From contig CM066291.1 in NCBI GenBank assembly GCA_033816765.1, forward strand, positions 1,550,001 through 1,614,000: DNA of 64,000 nucleotides, given 5' to 3'. The notes below the pieces were generated by a model. The model was given only the letters and a program-made list of their open reading frames with translations. It ran no database searches and had not been told where the DNA came from. This document shows, piece after piece, positions 33,848 through 43,199 of the stretch. The DNA is from Nothopassalora personata. Its lineage: Eukaryota; Ascomycota; Dothideomycetes; Mycosphaerellales; Mycosphaerellaceae. The translations under genes were made by a program, and so were the position numbers. Position 1 is the stretch's first letter. The number at the start of each line of letters is the position of its first letter.

Positions 33848-34017
33848 TAAAGTATATAAACATAATAACAATTATACTAAGTCTAAAAAGTTCTTCGTAA
33901 GAGCAGATATATAGTAGTATATAGGATTCTAGGGTAGTTCATTAACTAACTACCTACTATAGAAGCTATAGTAGGAGAAGGGTAAATAGGTCTATAAGAT
34001 AACCTATACCTCCTATA

Positions 34018-34087
34018 ACGTGCTTCACCACCGAGCGGGCCACACCACCGAGCGGGCCACTTTTGCCAAGAACTGTACCACTTCCAC
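34018..34087 (+). repeat. Left terminal inverted repeat of pogo element
   Basis: 70 bp starting ACGTGCTTCACCACC, exact inverse of 35814-35883. Contains a 17-bp tandem duplication. Confidence 0.95.
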
Positions 34088-34097
34088 AGATACAGCT

Positions 34098-35765
34098 ATG
34101 CAACCACCATTACAGCGTGTATTGTCTTCAAACGAGGCCAAACTGACCTTAGCTGTCCAGGCCACGAAACGCGACGCGACAATCACGAATCGACTTGCTG
34201 CAAAGGTATACGACGCGTCTCGAACCACACTAGGGTATCGATTGAATGGACGACCTCCTCGGGGTGACTGCGAGCCCAATTCGAAGAAGCTTACAGAGCT
34301 AGAAGAGAGGGTGATACTTGAGTACATACTCGAGCTGGATCTTAGAGGTTTCCCGCCATCAAAGGCTAGCGTACGAGCAATGGCCGATTCATTGCTACAA
34401 GAGAAGGGCCTCAAGCCCGCTGGTCTCAATTGGACAGACAGGTTCATTGGGCGGCATCGTGAGCTAAAGGTTCGCATGACACGTGGATACGATCGTCAGC
34501 GAGCCCTAATGGAAGATCCAGACGTTATCGAGAAGTGGTTCTTGCTTGTGCGTAATATGAAGGAGAAGTATGGCATCCTCGACCAGGACACCTACAACTT
34601 TGACGAGACAGGGTTTATGATGGGTGTTATTACGTCGCAGAGCGTCGTTACGGGTTCAGAAAGGCGTGGTGGAAAGAGGAAGGTCGTCCAACAGGGCAAC
34701 AGAGAATGGGCAACAGTGATTGAGACCATCTGTGCAGACGGAACAGCGCTCCCACCCTACGTCATCCTTGCAGGCAAACAGCACATCAGTACCTGGTACC
34801 AAGACGGCAACTTGGGTCCAGACTGGACAATCGGGCTAACAGAGAACGGCTGGACCAACAATGAGTTCGGTATACGGTGGCTGGAGCATTTCCAGAAGCA
34901 TACTGTAGCTCGTACGACTGGGGCATGGAGACTGCTCATTATCGATGGCCACGAGAGCCACAACTCGAAGGCATTCCAGAATCTGTGCAAGGAATACAAG
35001 ATCTTGGCCCTATGTATGCCGTCGCACGCCTCGCACTTACTCCAGCCATTGGATGTGGGTTGCTATTCGCCTTTGAAGAAGGCATACGGTGCTCAGCTCT
35101 CGGGCTTGGCACGCCAGCGCATCACTCATATCGACAAAGTAGAGTTCCTACGCGCCTTCCGGGCTGCCCATGACGCTGTATTTAGACAGGAGAACATCCT
35201 ATCGAGCTTCAGAGGCGCTGGTTTGGTTCCATTCAATCCACAGGCAGTGATAGACAAGCTTGATGTTAAGCTACGTACGCCAACGCCTCCAGCTCCGGAC
35301 TCTACCCCTTGGGAGTCGAAGACACCACGAACTGCAAAAGAATTCGACTCTCAATCGACACTAGTAACGAACAAAATGCGTGCCCGGGCAGGTTCATCGC
35401 CAAACTCGTTACAGGAAGGGGTGCATCAGCTTGTGAAAGGGAGTAGAGAGATAGCGCATCAGATGGCTCTTATGCGAAGCGAGATCAGTGAGCTACGCAA
35501 GTCTAACGAGGCCCTTACACAGCGGAAAGCACGAAAGCGCAAGTATATTCAGTCTAGAGGGTCTCTAACCTTCGATGAGGCGTCGCAATTGATACCTCCA
35601 GAGGATACTAGGAGGCAGGAAGTAAGTAGAGAGTCGCTAGATGGTGTTCGGCCAGCACCAAGGCTACGACGCTGCAAGCGATGTGGCGAGTCGGGGCATA
35701 ACGTACGCACCTGTCAAGTAGACTTGCTAGATAGCGAAGAATCTGAAGAGGAATTGTCCTCCTAG
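34098..35765 (+). CDS. Fot1/pogo family transposase with C-terminal zinc knuckle
   Basis: 555 aa from the first ATG after the inverted repeat (34098). An upstream GTG in the same frame lies inside the repeat and is unlikely. The N terminus has two helix-turn-helix DNA-binding regions (psq-like near 15-60; CENP-B/Tc5-like near 70-140, WTDRFIGRHRELKVRM). The DDE_1 catalytic domain has Asp169 (YNFDETGFMMG), Asp283 (IIDGHESH) and Asp319 (HLLQPLDVGCYSP); the last two are 35 residues apart, the DD35D pattern. The C-terminal part has a coiled coil and ends with a C-x2-C-x4-H-x4-C knuckle (CKRCGESGHNVRTC) common in fungal Fot1-like transposases. All catalytic residues are present and there are no stops, so it is potentially active. 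Confidence 0.95.
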   Translation: MQPPLQRVLSSNEAKLTLAVQATKRDATITNRLAAKVYDASRTTLGYRLNGRPPRGDCEPNSKKLTELEERVILEYILELDLRGFPPSKASVRAMADSLLQEKGLKPAGLNWTDRFIGRHRELKVRMTRGYDRQRALMEDPDVIEKWFLLVRNMKEKYGILDQDTYNFDETGFMMGVITSQSVVTGSERRGGKRKVVQQGNREWATVIETICADGTALPPYVILAGKQHISTWYQDGNLGPDWTIGLTENGWTNNEFGIRWLEHFQKHTVARTTGAWRLLIIDGHESHNSKAFQNLCKEYKILALCMPSHASHLLQPLDVGCYSPLKKAYGAQLSGLARQRITHIDKVEFLRAFRAAHDAVFRQENILSSFRGAGLVPFNPQAVIDKLDVKLRTPTPPAPDSTPWESKTPRTAKEFDSQSTLVTNKMRARAGSSPNSLQEGVHQLVKGSREIAHQMALMRSEISELRKSNEALTQRKARKRKYIQSRGSLTFDEASQLIPPEDTRRQEVSRESLDGVRPAPRLRRCKRCGESGHNVRTCQVDLLDSEESEEELSS

Positions 35766-35813
35766 TAACGATTCTGTAGGATGTCGTCGTGTTAAGATAC
35801 CGTCGCAATCAAA

Positions 35814-35883
35814 GTGGAAGTGGTACAGTTCTTGGCAAAAGTGGCCCGCTCGGTGGTGTGGCCCGCTCGGTGGTGAAGCACGT
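35814..35883 (-). repeat. Right terminal inverted repeat of pogo element
   Basis: 70 bp, exact reverse complement of 34018-34087. Followed by TA. Confidence 0.95.
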
Positions 35884-35885
35884 TA

Positions 35886-36545
35886 TAACTTTTAATAAGG
35901 ATTTCCTATAGAACAAGCAATACTAAATCCCTATAGGTAAGTAGGTCGCTTAGGGAGAGTAGATAGGATAGACTATTAAGAACTCCTAGCTTATAGCTAG
36001 TAATAAGAATACAGTCCTAAATAATAAGATTACCTTCCTAAGACATTCCTAGGATAACCCTAAGGACCCTTACTATAAACATAAGGGCAATTATATACCT
36101 TATAAAGCGCCTTACGCGCTAGAAGCGCGTTACTAACCCTATAAATCTTTAGGGGGAGCTATAATAGCTTAGTAACTAACCTAAAACATAAAGAGCTTCG
36201 TAATAAGACTCCCCTAACTAAGGTTAGTCTTAGAGGGAGTATATAATAGAAGATTTATACCTACTATTTAGAGATATATCCCCCTAGCTCTAGGAATAAT
36301 TACCTATAGAGTATACCTAGCTCTAGGAACAATCTCCTATAGAGTATACCTAGCTCTAGGAACAATCTCCCGTAGAGTATAAGCCTTAGACTTCTCCTTA
36401 GTCTAAAGAGCTATAATATAAAGACATAGCCCTAGCTATATTAGAAGACTCTAATTAGGCTATAATACCATTTTAACCTTAACTATATATTAGGAAAAGG
36501 TAGAGAGATAGGACTTATAAGCCTATAAAGACTAAATAAGCTAAG
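35886..36545 (+). pseudogene. Copia relic E, 3' end
   Basis: Resumes E after the pogo insertion (33853-34015 is the short piece between F and pogo). It ends with a Copia-like polypurine tract TTAGGGGGAGC at about 36149. The following 400 bp may be LTR or 3' UTR, including a 33-bp triplicate. No RT or RNase H was found anywhere in the E pieces, so E appears internally deleted. The boundary at 36545 is set by the A3 LTR. Confidence 0.5.
36283..36381. repeat. 33-bp x3 tandem repeat
   Basis: Three consecutive 33-bp units beginning CCTAGCTCTAGGAA, with a few transitions between units. Located downstream of the E polypurine tract, possibly in its LTR. Confidence 0.9.
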
Positions 36546-36743
36546 TATAAGGACCGTTAGGTTATAAGGGAATGTCGTAACATATAGTACGCCTACGATC
36601 TTCTAATCGTAGATAAATTAAAGCTTACCTTCTTCTATAGACGCTATACGCGTCTCCTAGTATACGTATACGCGTTACGTGCGGTATACTAAGCCGGGCA
36701 TAGCCGTATTATATATAAGGGTTAGCTATAGGCTACCCTTATA
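36546..36743 (-). repeat. LTR of Gypsy A3
   Basis: 198 bp. Inverse of 58141-58338 with RIP-type differences, and related to the 197-bp LTRs of A1. Confidence 0.85.
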
Positions 36744-36910
36744 ACTACCTCTCCTTTTAGGACGAGCTACCCTTAGCTCGCGGCTTTAGGAGGTTTCTAT
36801 ATAAGTAATCTATCTACTTCTCGTAGATTCCGTTACTATATAACCCGCCTACGGGTCTCGTACGTATCGTTATCGGGGTATAGGTAGGTAAAGTTATAGT
36901 TACCCGGTTA
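36546..36910 (-). mobile_element. Gypsy A3 stub: 3' LTR, polypurine tract and leader of antisense gene
   Basis: The LTR (36546-36743, 198 bp, RIP tips TATAAGG...CCCTTATA) and the following 160 bp align with the inverted A2 copy (58338 leftwards to about 57970). Homology stops at about 36908, in GTTAACTA, where the tandem units begin. The rest of A3 is missing. Confidence 0.82.
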
Positions 36911-36991
36911 ACTAGTAATGTCTACTAACTACCCTATGTAGGCCTGTCCGAGTTATGGTAGTATAGAGCGGTGCTTATATAAGTAGGGTTA

Positions 36992-37015
36992 TTTGCCGGT
37001 CCCGGGACCGTGAAA
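36992..37015. repeat. 24-bp palindrome, copy 1
   Basis: Core CCGGTCCCGGGACCG with flanking TTTG and TGAAA; imperfect copy of the TTTACCGGTCCCGGGACCGG palindrome found at five sites. Confidence 0.85.
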
Positions 37016-37428
37016 TCAAGTTACGTAACGAGTAGCGCAGTAGCTAGATAAATAAGAGGATTAGCAGACTTAATCCCCTATACCCTCTACTCGAGAGGTA
37101 TGAATTGAATCGCTACCTTAATGCTACGCTTACAATGCTTAACTACGCAGTATATATCTTAACAGCTATACTAGGTCCTACTAGCTTACCTAAATGTCTA
37201 ATTAAACCTAAATAAAATTAGGGCAAGTTAGACCTAAGGGACCCCCCCTCTAAACCTAAGGTTAATACAACCTATTAGTCGTTAATATATCCTCCCCCAT
37301 TACGAACCTGTCCTTAGGTTCTAAAGCAGTAAGCCCGGGCACTATAAGTAGCGTAGTTAGTCGCTATAAGCTAAGGTAGTCTTATAGTAGCATAATAGCT
37401 CACCCTATTATTTAGCTTACTATATAAG

Positions 37429-37890
37429 ATGTTAGGCAATCCTAGGGCCTACTAGCGACAGTTTATAAAGATCGAAAGGATTCTTCTAATAGAGACCGTA
37501 ATAGTAGCGTTAATAACCGCGACTCGTACCCGTCGTACTATATTAACGCATACTACGAAACTAGCTAGGGAATAGGTAGCTATGTTAGCATTAATCGAAC
37601 GGGCTAGATAGTCGAATAATGCAAACGCCACTTATAAAACAAGTAAGTGTTAGTACTAGTAACCTAATAAATCTAAAGACGAGTCTATTGCGTAGCTAGA
37701 AAGTTAGTTAAGAGAAGATAAGTAACTATAAGAAACAAGTAAGATCTAAGGACTAGAAGTACCCGTACCCAAAGCATCAACTAGAATTAGAACTAGGAAC
37801 TAGTACCTATAGGCTATAGCTATAGCCGGAAAATTAACTAGAAACTAGGAGCCTATAAACCCGTACTAACTACTTAGTTCCACTTATTCT
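37429..37890 (+). pseudogene. Unidentified frame a (unit 1)
   Basis: From ATG at 37429, about 150 codons interrupted only by TAG/TAA where Gln is likely (for example ARE*VAMLALIERAR). Lys/Gln/Arg-rich and possibly coiled-coil. No domain recognised. Convergent with frame b. A near-identical copy is in unit 2. Confidence 0.4.
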
Positions 37891-38660
37891 TACATAACTC
37901 CTTTATCTAGAACCACTCGTTATCGTAGCTAACACTAGTCTTACTAGACGCGTCCCTAAGTAGCTAGCTAGTAAAGTTCCTATAGTAGTTGCGGAAGAAG
38001 CTCTTATTACGCCCTTCGCTTATAAAGCATATCTACTCGAGAGTAGTAACTAAGCTAAGCTACTTATCTATCAATTTTATAGCTCGGACGCGCTAATTAT
38101 GCATCTTCTTATAGAAGAGCTCCGAGTCTAGGCGGACCGTAGCATTAAGCTACCTTCTAGCATTAAGGATAACTTCGTTATCGTTCTAAGACTTTAAACC
38201 CGCTAGGGCATCGGACAGAGGGCTAATGCTACTAAGGTGTACGGCCGTAGGAAAAGGATAGCCGGGTACTAGGCGTCGATACTTAAACCCCGCAGCGCTC
38301 TTACTTAGCGTCTTAAAGTTACGATAGATGTCTATTACCTAGTGTATGCTCTAGCTTCGCTAGAGTTTAAGATAGTTATCGTCGCGGATCTCGATAAAGT
38401 AAGGGTTAATCTAGCGTAGCGTCTTCTTATATGCGGCCTGCCTTATTAGAACGCCTATAGTAGTTACCCGCATTTACCTAGCGCTTAGGTCCTCTCTAAA
38501 CTAGCTAATGCTATTCTTACTTAGGTAATTCTAGACCCTAACCGAGAAGAAACGCTTAAATCGGCCGTCTTCTATATAGTCGTTAATCCGGCACTACTAG
38601 ATGAACTCTCTAGCATTCCCTTATAAAAACCGTGTAAAAACTCCGGCCTACTAGTGCCCT
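37870..38660 (-). pseudogene. Unidentified frame b (unit 1)
   Basis: One frame of about 260 codons on the minus strand, broken only by RIP-type stops. Segments: RINDYIEDGRFKRFFSVRV, FREDLSAR, RRLVPGYPFPTAVHLSSISP, DNEWF, KELCKNKWN. The long coherent frame suggests a former gene, but I cannot assign a family. It lacks RT or transposase motifs that I recognise. Confidence 0.5.
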
Positions 38661-38775
38661 CTAAGTTAAGAGAGTATAGCATATTAAGCCGGTTACTAGT
38701 AATGTCTACTAACTACCCTATGTAGGCCTATCCGAGTTGTAGTAATATGGAGCGGTGCTTACGTAAGCAGGGGTA

Positions 38776-38799
38776 TTTGCCGGTCCCGGGACCGGGAAA
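38776..38799. repeat. 24-bp palindrome, copy 2
   Basis: TTTGCCGGTCCCGGGACCGG followed by GAAA; same palindrome, in unit 2. Confidence 0.85.
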
Positions 38800-39214
38800 T
38801 CAGATCACGTGACGAGTAGCGCAGTAGCCAGATAAAACAAGAGGATTAGCGGACCCTCAACCCCTATACCCTCTACTCGAGAGGTATAAATTGAATTATT
38901 TCCTTAATGCTACGCTTACAATACTTAGCTGCGCATTATATATCTTAATAGCTATACTAGGTCCTACTAGCTTACCTAAATGTCTAATTAAACCTAAATA
39001 AAATTAGGGCAAGTTAGACCTAAGGGACCCCCCCTCTAAACCTAAGGTTAATACAACCTATTAGTCGTTAATATATCCTCCCCCATTACGAACCTGTCCT
39101 TAGGTTCTAAAGCAGTAAGCCCGGGCACTATAAGTAGCGTAGTTAGTCGCTATAAGCTAAGGTAGTCTTATAGTAGCATAATAGCTCACCCTATTATTTA
39201 GCTTACTATATAAG

Positions 39215-39680
39215 ATGTTAGGCAATCCTAGGGCCTACTAGCGACAGTTTATAAAGATCGAAAGGATTCTTCTAATAGAGACCGTAATAGTAGCGTTAAT
39301 AACCGCGACTCGTACCCGTCGTACTATATTAACGCATACTACGAAACTAGCTAGGGAATAGGTAGCTATGTTAGCATTAATCGAACGGGCTAGATAGTCG
39401 AATAATGCAAACGCCACTTATAAAACAAGTAAGTGTTAGTACTAGTAACCTAATAAATCTAAAGACGAGTCTATTGCGTAGCTAGAAAGTTAGTTAAGAG
39501 AAGATAAGTAACTATAAGAAACAAGTAAGATCTAAGGACTAGAAGTACCCGTACCCAAAGCATCAACTAGAATTAGAACTAGGAACTAGTACCTATAGGC
39601 TATAGCTATAGCCGGAAAATTAACTAGAAACTAGGAGCCTATAAACCCGTACTAACTACTTAGTTCCACTTATTCTTACA
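39215..39680 (+). pseudogene. Unidentified frame a (unit 2)
   Basis: Near-identical duplicate of the frame at 37429-37890, with the same RIP stops. Confidence 0.4.
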
Positions 39681-40450
39681 TAACTCCTTTATCTAGAACC
39701 ACTCGTTATCGTAGCTAACACTAGTCTTACTAGACGCGTCCCTAAGTAGCTAGCTAGTAAAGTTCCTATAGTAGTTGCGGAAGAAGCTCTTATTACGCCC
39801 TTCGCTTATAAAGCATATCTACTCGAGAGTAGTAACTAAGCTAAGCTACTTATCTATCAATTTTATAGCTCGGACGCGCTAATTATGCATCTTCTTATAG
39901 AAGAGCTCCGAGTCTAGGCGGACCGTAGCATTAAGCTACCTTCTAGCATTAAGGATAACTTCGTTATCGTTCTAAGACTTTAAACCCGCTAGGGCATCGG
40001 ACAGAGGGCTAATGCTACTAAGGTGTACGGCCGTAGGAAAAGGATAGCCGGGTACTAGGCGTCGATACTTAAACCCCGCAGCGCTCTTACTTAGCGTCTT
40101 AAAGTTACGATAGATGTCTATTACCTAGTGTATGCTCTAGCTTCGCTAGAGTTTAAGATAGTTATCGTCGCGGATCTCGATAAAGTAAGGGTTAATCTAG
40201 CGTAGCGTCTTCTTATATGCGGCCTGCCTTATTAGAACGCCTATAGTAGTTACCCGCATTTACCTAGCGCTTAGGTCCTCTCTAAACTAGCTAATGCTAT
40301 TCTTACTTAGGTAATTCTAGACCCTAACCGAGAAGAAACGCTTAAATCGGCCGTCTTCTATATAGTCGTTAATCCGGCACTACTAGATAAACTCTCTAGC
40401 ATTCCCTTACTTATAAAAACCGTGTAAAAACTCCGGCCTACTAGTACCCT
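39660..40450 (-). pseudogene. Unidentified frame b (unit 2)
   Basis: Near-identical duplicate of the frame at 37870-38660, sharing its RIP stops, which shows that mutation came before duplication. Confidence 0.5.
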
Positions 40451-40502
40451 CTAAGTTAAGAGAGTATAGTATGTTAAGCCGGTTACTAGTCTAGTAGTTT
40501 TT

Positions 40503-42130
40503 AATTTCGAGGTTTAAGTCGACCCTAGCATGCTGTACTATAGTGTTCGCGTTACCCCCCTAATAAGCCCTATAAAAGCTAAAAATCGTAGGCCTAGGGA
40601 AGGAGATAAACCGAGTGTAGTATTAAGGGTATAGAGCCACTTATAAGAGCTATAGCCCGGGGTCTTATCGCATAATCTATTAGCTTAGAGAATACTACAT
40701 GTTCTAGTAGACGCCGCCGTTACTAACCTTATTCAATTCTCGTAGGTGCTATCGGTATACGTCGAATTCTCGACTTATTATCTCCCTAACTATTTTAACC
40801 CGCGGCGCCAGTTTAGCGTTATTATACTAGTACAGCATGTTACTATTAATGTAGGTACCGGTACTATTAAGATCGGCTTAGTTAGCTTTATCGATGCTAA
40901 ATTTGTCGAGGATCTAGTTATAGTTAGTATACGTAACGATGCTACTCGTAGTGCCGACTTTGCCTCGAACGCGGAGGTAGCTAAGCGGGTTAACAGTCTT
41001 CTAACTACGCTTATTAGGGCGAAACCACGACCTATTCTTCACCTTAATAGCTAAAAAACTCTTACCTTTAAAGAGCTAGTCTTAGACCTTAAGCGCGCGC
41101 TTACATAGGGTATTAGCGGTAATACCGGGATTCGTAACGAAGTAGAGGGCCTTATAGTAGAAATCTCGAATATGCTAATTGTACATTATAGCGCTAACCT
41201 TACTATCCCTCTTAAGAACCTCCGAGATAGCATATTCGAGCATCTTAAAGCCCGCTATCCGGTACTTAGGTAGCTAGTTAATACTATCTACGTTAATTAA
41301 GTTTCTAAACTTAATGCTATAGTACCGCTTATTGTAGGTACAGTTAGCGCGCTTAATCCGGAGGGCCTCGTCTTCGTATAGGATCTAATCCTTAAAGACT
41401 AATACATACCTAATTATAGCCGAAGGTAACATAGTAAGTATTAGATTGCTATTCTTAGTTAGGGCCGGAGTGGATCGTAGGGTACTAACCGGTGTACCTA
41501 GCGGACTGCCTTCGCGTATAGGTGCGCCGTCTAGCGTTCGGTTAGGCGAGGATTAAGTAGGCGTAGTCATGCCCTCACCTATACTCTCGCCTATGCGGAG
41601 CTACTTAAGTCGACTCGACTTACGACCGCCTCTCGATAGGACTGTAGGCTAGGTAGAGGCTAGTAGAGTTAGCGTAGTACTCTTTACACGTCCTTTACCT
41701 TTACTACCCGGTAGTAGCTAACGTAGCTAAGGCTATTACTAGCTAGATAGTCGAGGTTAATCTATACTGTCCTCCGGGGACGCGGACTTCTTAATAATAG
41801 TACCCTCTATAAAGTATAGGAGGCTATCCTTATAGACGGCTAGGCGGTGTCTTCTAATAATTTCCCTACTCTTAGCCGACTACGGATTAATGCTACGTGC
41901 TTTAGCCTCCCTGTCGCACCGGGTAAGATTACTAGGCTCTAGAATTCGCTTGCGATCTATGCCCTTACGGCCGATCCTTATACGCTAGATTAATGCCCTC
42001 TAAATTCTACTAACAGCCCTACTATAGTCTAGGTACTTGTTAATAAAGGCCGTAAACTAGCGGCGCCCGCTATTAGTACTGTAAAGCTCGGAGATAACGC
42101 GTCGATTAAGAATCTTATTGTCTATCTACT
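40503..42130 (+). pseudogene. Unidentified long frame c (~540 codons), antisense to Gypsy B1
   Basis: Single frame with RIP-type stops. The piece 40746-41054 is stop-free (FNPRRQFSVIILVQHVTIN, KIGLVSFIDAKFVEDLVIV), and further on there is RDSIFEHLKARYPVLR and LVNTIYVN. No catalytic motif, zinc site or signal peptide recognised. The start is not visible and the 3' limit is uncertain because it meets frame d. Confidence 0.5.
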
Positions 42131-42830
42131 ATAGCTAGTAGCGGGTAAGCGTAGCTCGAAGAGTCTTCTCTCGGTTACGAATCTCTAAACCGGTCTCGCG
42201 AATCTTACCGACGATAGGAAATAAGACATTAAGCTTCTTATTACTAAGGAATTTATCCTAGTAGCTCTTGCCTATACCGCTCTTAACTTCCTCGAAAAAT
42301 AGGTTAACCTAGACGGAGTAGTCTTCGAACACCTTCTCGAAGCCCTTATAGAAGTCCTTTAATACCTTAACCCGCTTCTAAGGACTAAGCTCTCGGAACA
42401 TAACATTAGCGGCGGACTTTAGCGTGTTCGTGTTAGTAAGGACATGCTTAACGTTGTCCGGTAGGCGAAGGGACTCGAATAAGGTCTAAGGTAGGCGGGT
42501 AAGCCTAGTAATAGTACTAGTAAGCGCTATACTCGAGCTAGCCGGGCGTAACGATAGACTAGCTAAAGCTATAATAACTAGGATTCGCTAGTAGTAAGAT
42601 CGAAAGAGTTAGCTATCTCGTAGTGCTACTCTAGAGTGTTAGTAAGCTTTAAAAGCTTAGTGTCGGGGTAGGCTTTAAAGAAGGTTAAGGTCGTAAAGAG
42701 AGAGAGGCTAAAGAACCGTCTAATATATATAGTAGTGGTAGATAGATGTGTTAGCGGCTCTAGTAATAGTGTTAGTGTTTAAAGAAAAGGAGAGGAAGTA
42801 GTAGGTAGAGAGCTACGCTTAAGTATGCCT
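42050..42830 (-). pseudogene. Unidentified frame d (~200-250 codons)
   Basis: Minus-strand frame with segments SLRLPDNVKHVLTNTNTL, KVLKDFYKGFEKVFEDYS, LFFEEVKSGIGKSY and LFPIVGKIRETGLEIRNREK. The second half looks helical or coiled-coil. RIP stops only. Function unknown; it converges on frame c and overlaps its end. Confidence 0.45.
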
Positions 42831-43014
42831 CTTAGCGTATGTCCCTATAACCGTTATAAGGCAGCAGCGCCGAGACCGGTCTCATAAGTGGTAAGAGCAG
42901 TACTATTAAGGTTATACTAAAGGTCCGATGACCCTACATATAACCGAAAACCAGTACTAGTAACCGCCTAGGTGAGCATTCGGTAGGGGCATGCTACGCT
43001 ATTACGTAATCCGA

Positions 43015-43038
43015 TTTACCGGTCCCGGGACCGGTAAA
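43015..43038. repeat. 24-bp palindrome, copy 3
   Basis: Perfect palindrome TTTACCGGTCCCGGGACCGG followed by TAAA. Adjacent bases, read on the minus strand (AAATCGGATTACGTAA), resemble those beside copy 2 (AAATCAGATCACGTGA). Confidence 0.9.
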
Positions 43039-43199
43039 TGTGACTCTACTAACTAAGGTCCAACTAAGGTAAGAACACCCTATAAAGTGAAGTCTAGATA
43101 ACCGAATCGACTTAATAAACTAAAGGGTATGTGTAACACATGCCTAAGGGAAGTGAACTCCGTACGCTATTACTGACTAATTAGTTCTTAGCCTCGATC

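Larger units (their letters stand above)
34018..35883 (+). mobile_element. Intact Fot1/pogo (Tc1/mariner superfamily) DNA transposon
   Basis: 1866 bp with perfect 70-bp terminal inverted repeats (34018-34087 and 35814-35883) and TA target duplications (34016-34017 and 35884-35885). One intact transposase gene. Normal base composition inside RIP-decayed Copia relic E shows a recent insertion. Each inverted repeat holds two tandem copies of a motif containing CCACCGAGCGGGCCA, likely transposase binding sites. Confidence 0.96.
36911..40484. repeat. Tandem duplication of a ~1.79-kb unidentified unit
   Basis: Unit 1 is 36911-38694 and unit 2 is 38695-40484 (periods 1784 and 1790 bp). Joints read CGGTTACTAGT. 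From about 230 bp into each unit to near the end the copies are almost identical, with a 4-bp CTTA difference near the end. The first 230 bp differ by transitions, unit 1 having TA where unit 2 has CA or TG. Each unit holds two convergent RIP-broken frames and a copy of the 24-bp palindrome. I do not recognise the element. Confidence 0.85.
40485..42966. other. 2.5-kb segment bounded by inverted CGGTTACTAGT motifs, two convergent frames
   Basis: The left joint CGGTTACTAGT (40480-40490) recurs inverted as ACTAGTAACCG at 42956-42966. Inside, a long plus-strand frame and a shorter minus-strand frame converge. The segment lies 3' of Gypsy B1 pol and could be part of B1, the remainder of the element that makes up the tandem units, or a separate transposon. 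It is RIP-decayed. Confidence 0.45.

Noticed and set aside
36911..40484. Interpretation of the 1.79-kb tandem units as a pair of LTRs
   Set aside because: They abut directly, have no polypurine tract or primer site between them, and each contains long protein frames.
36911..43100. Starship-type captain (tyrosine recombinase) or bacterial-type island
   Set aside because: None of the frames shows recombinase motifs, and no cargo genes typical of such elements were seen.
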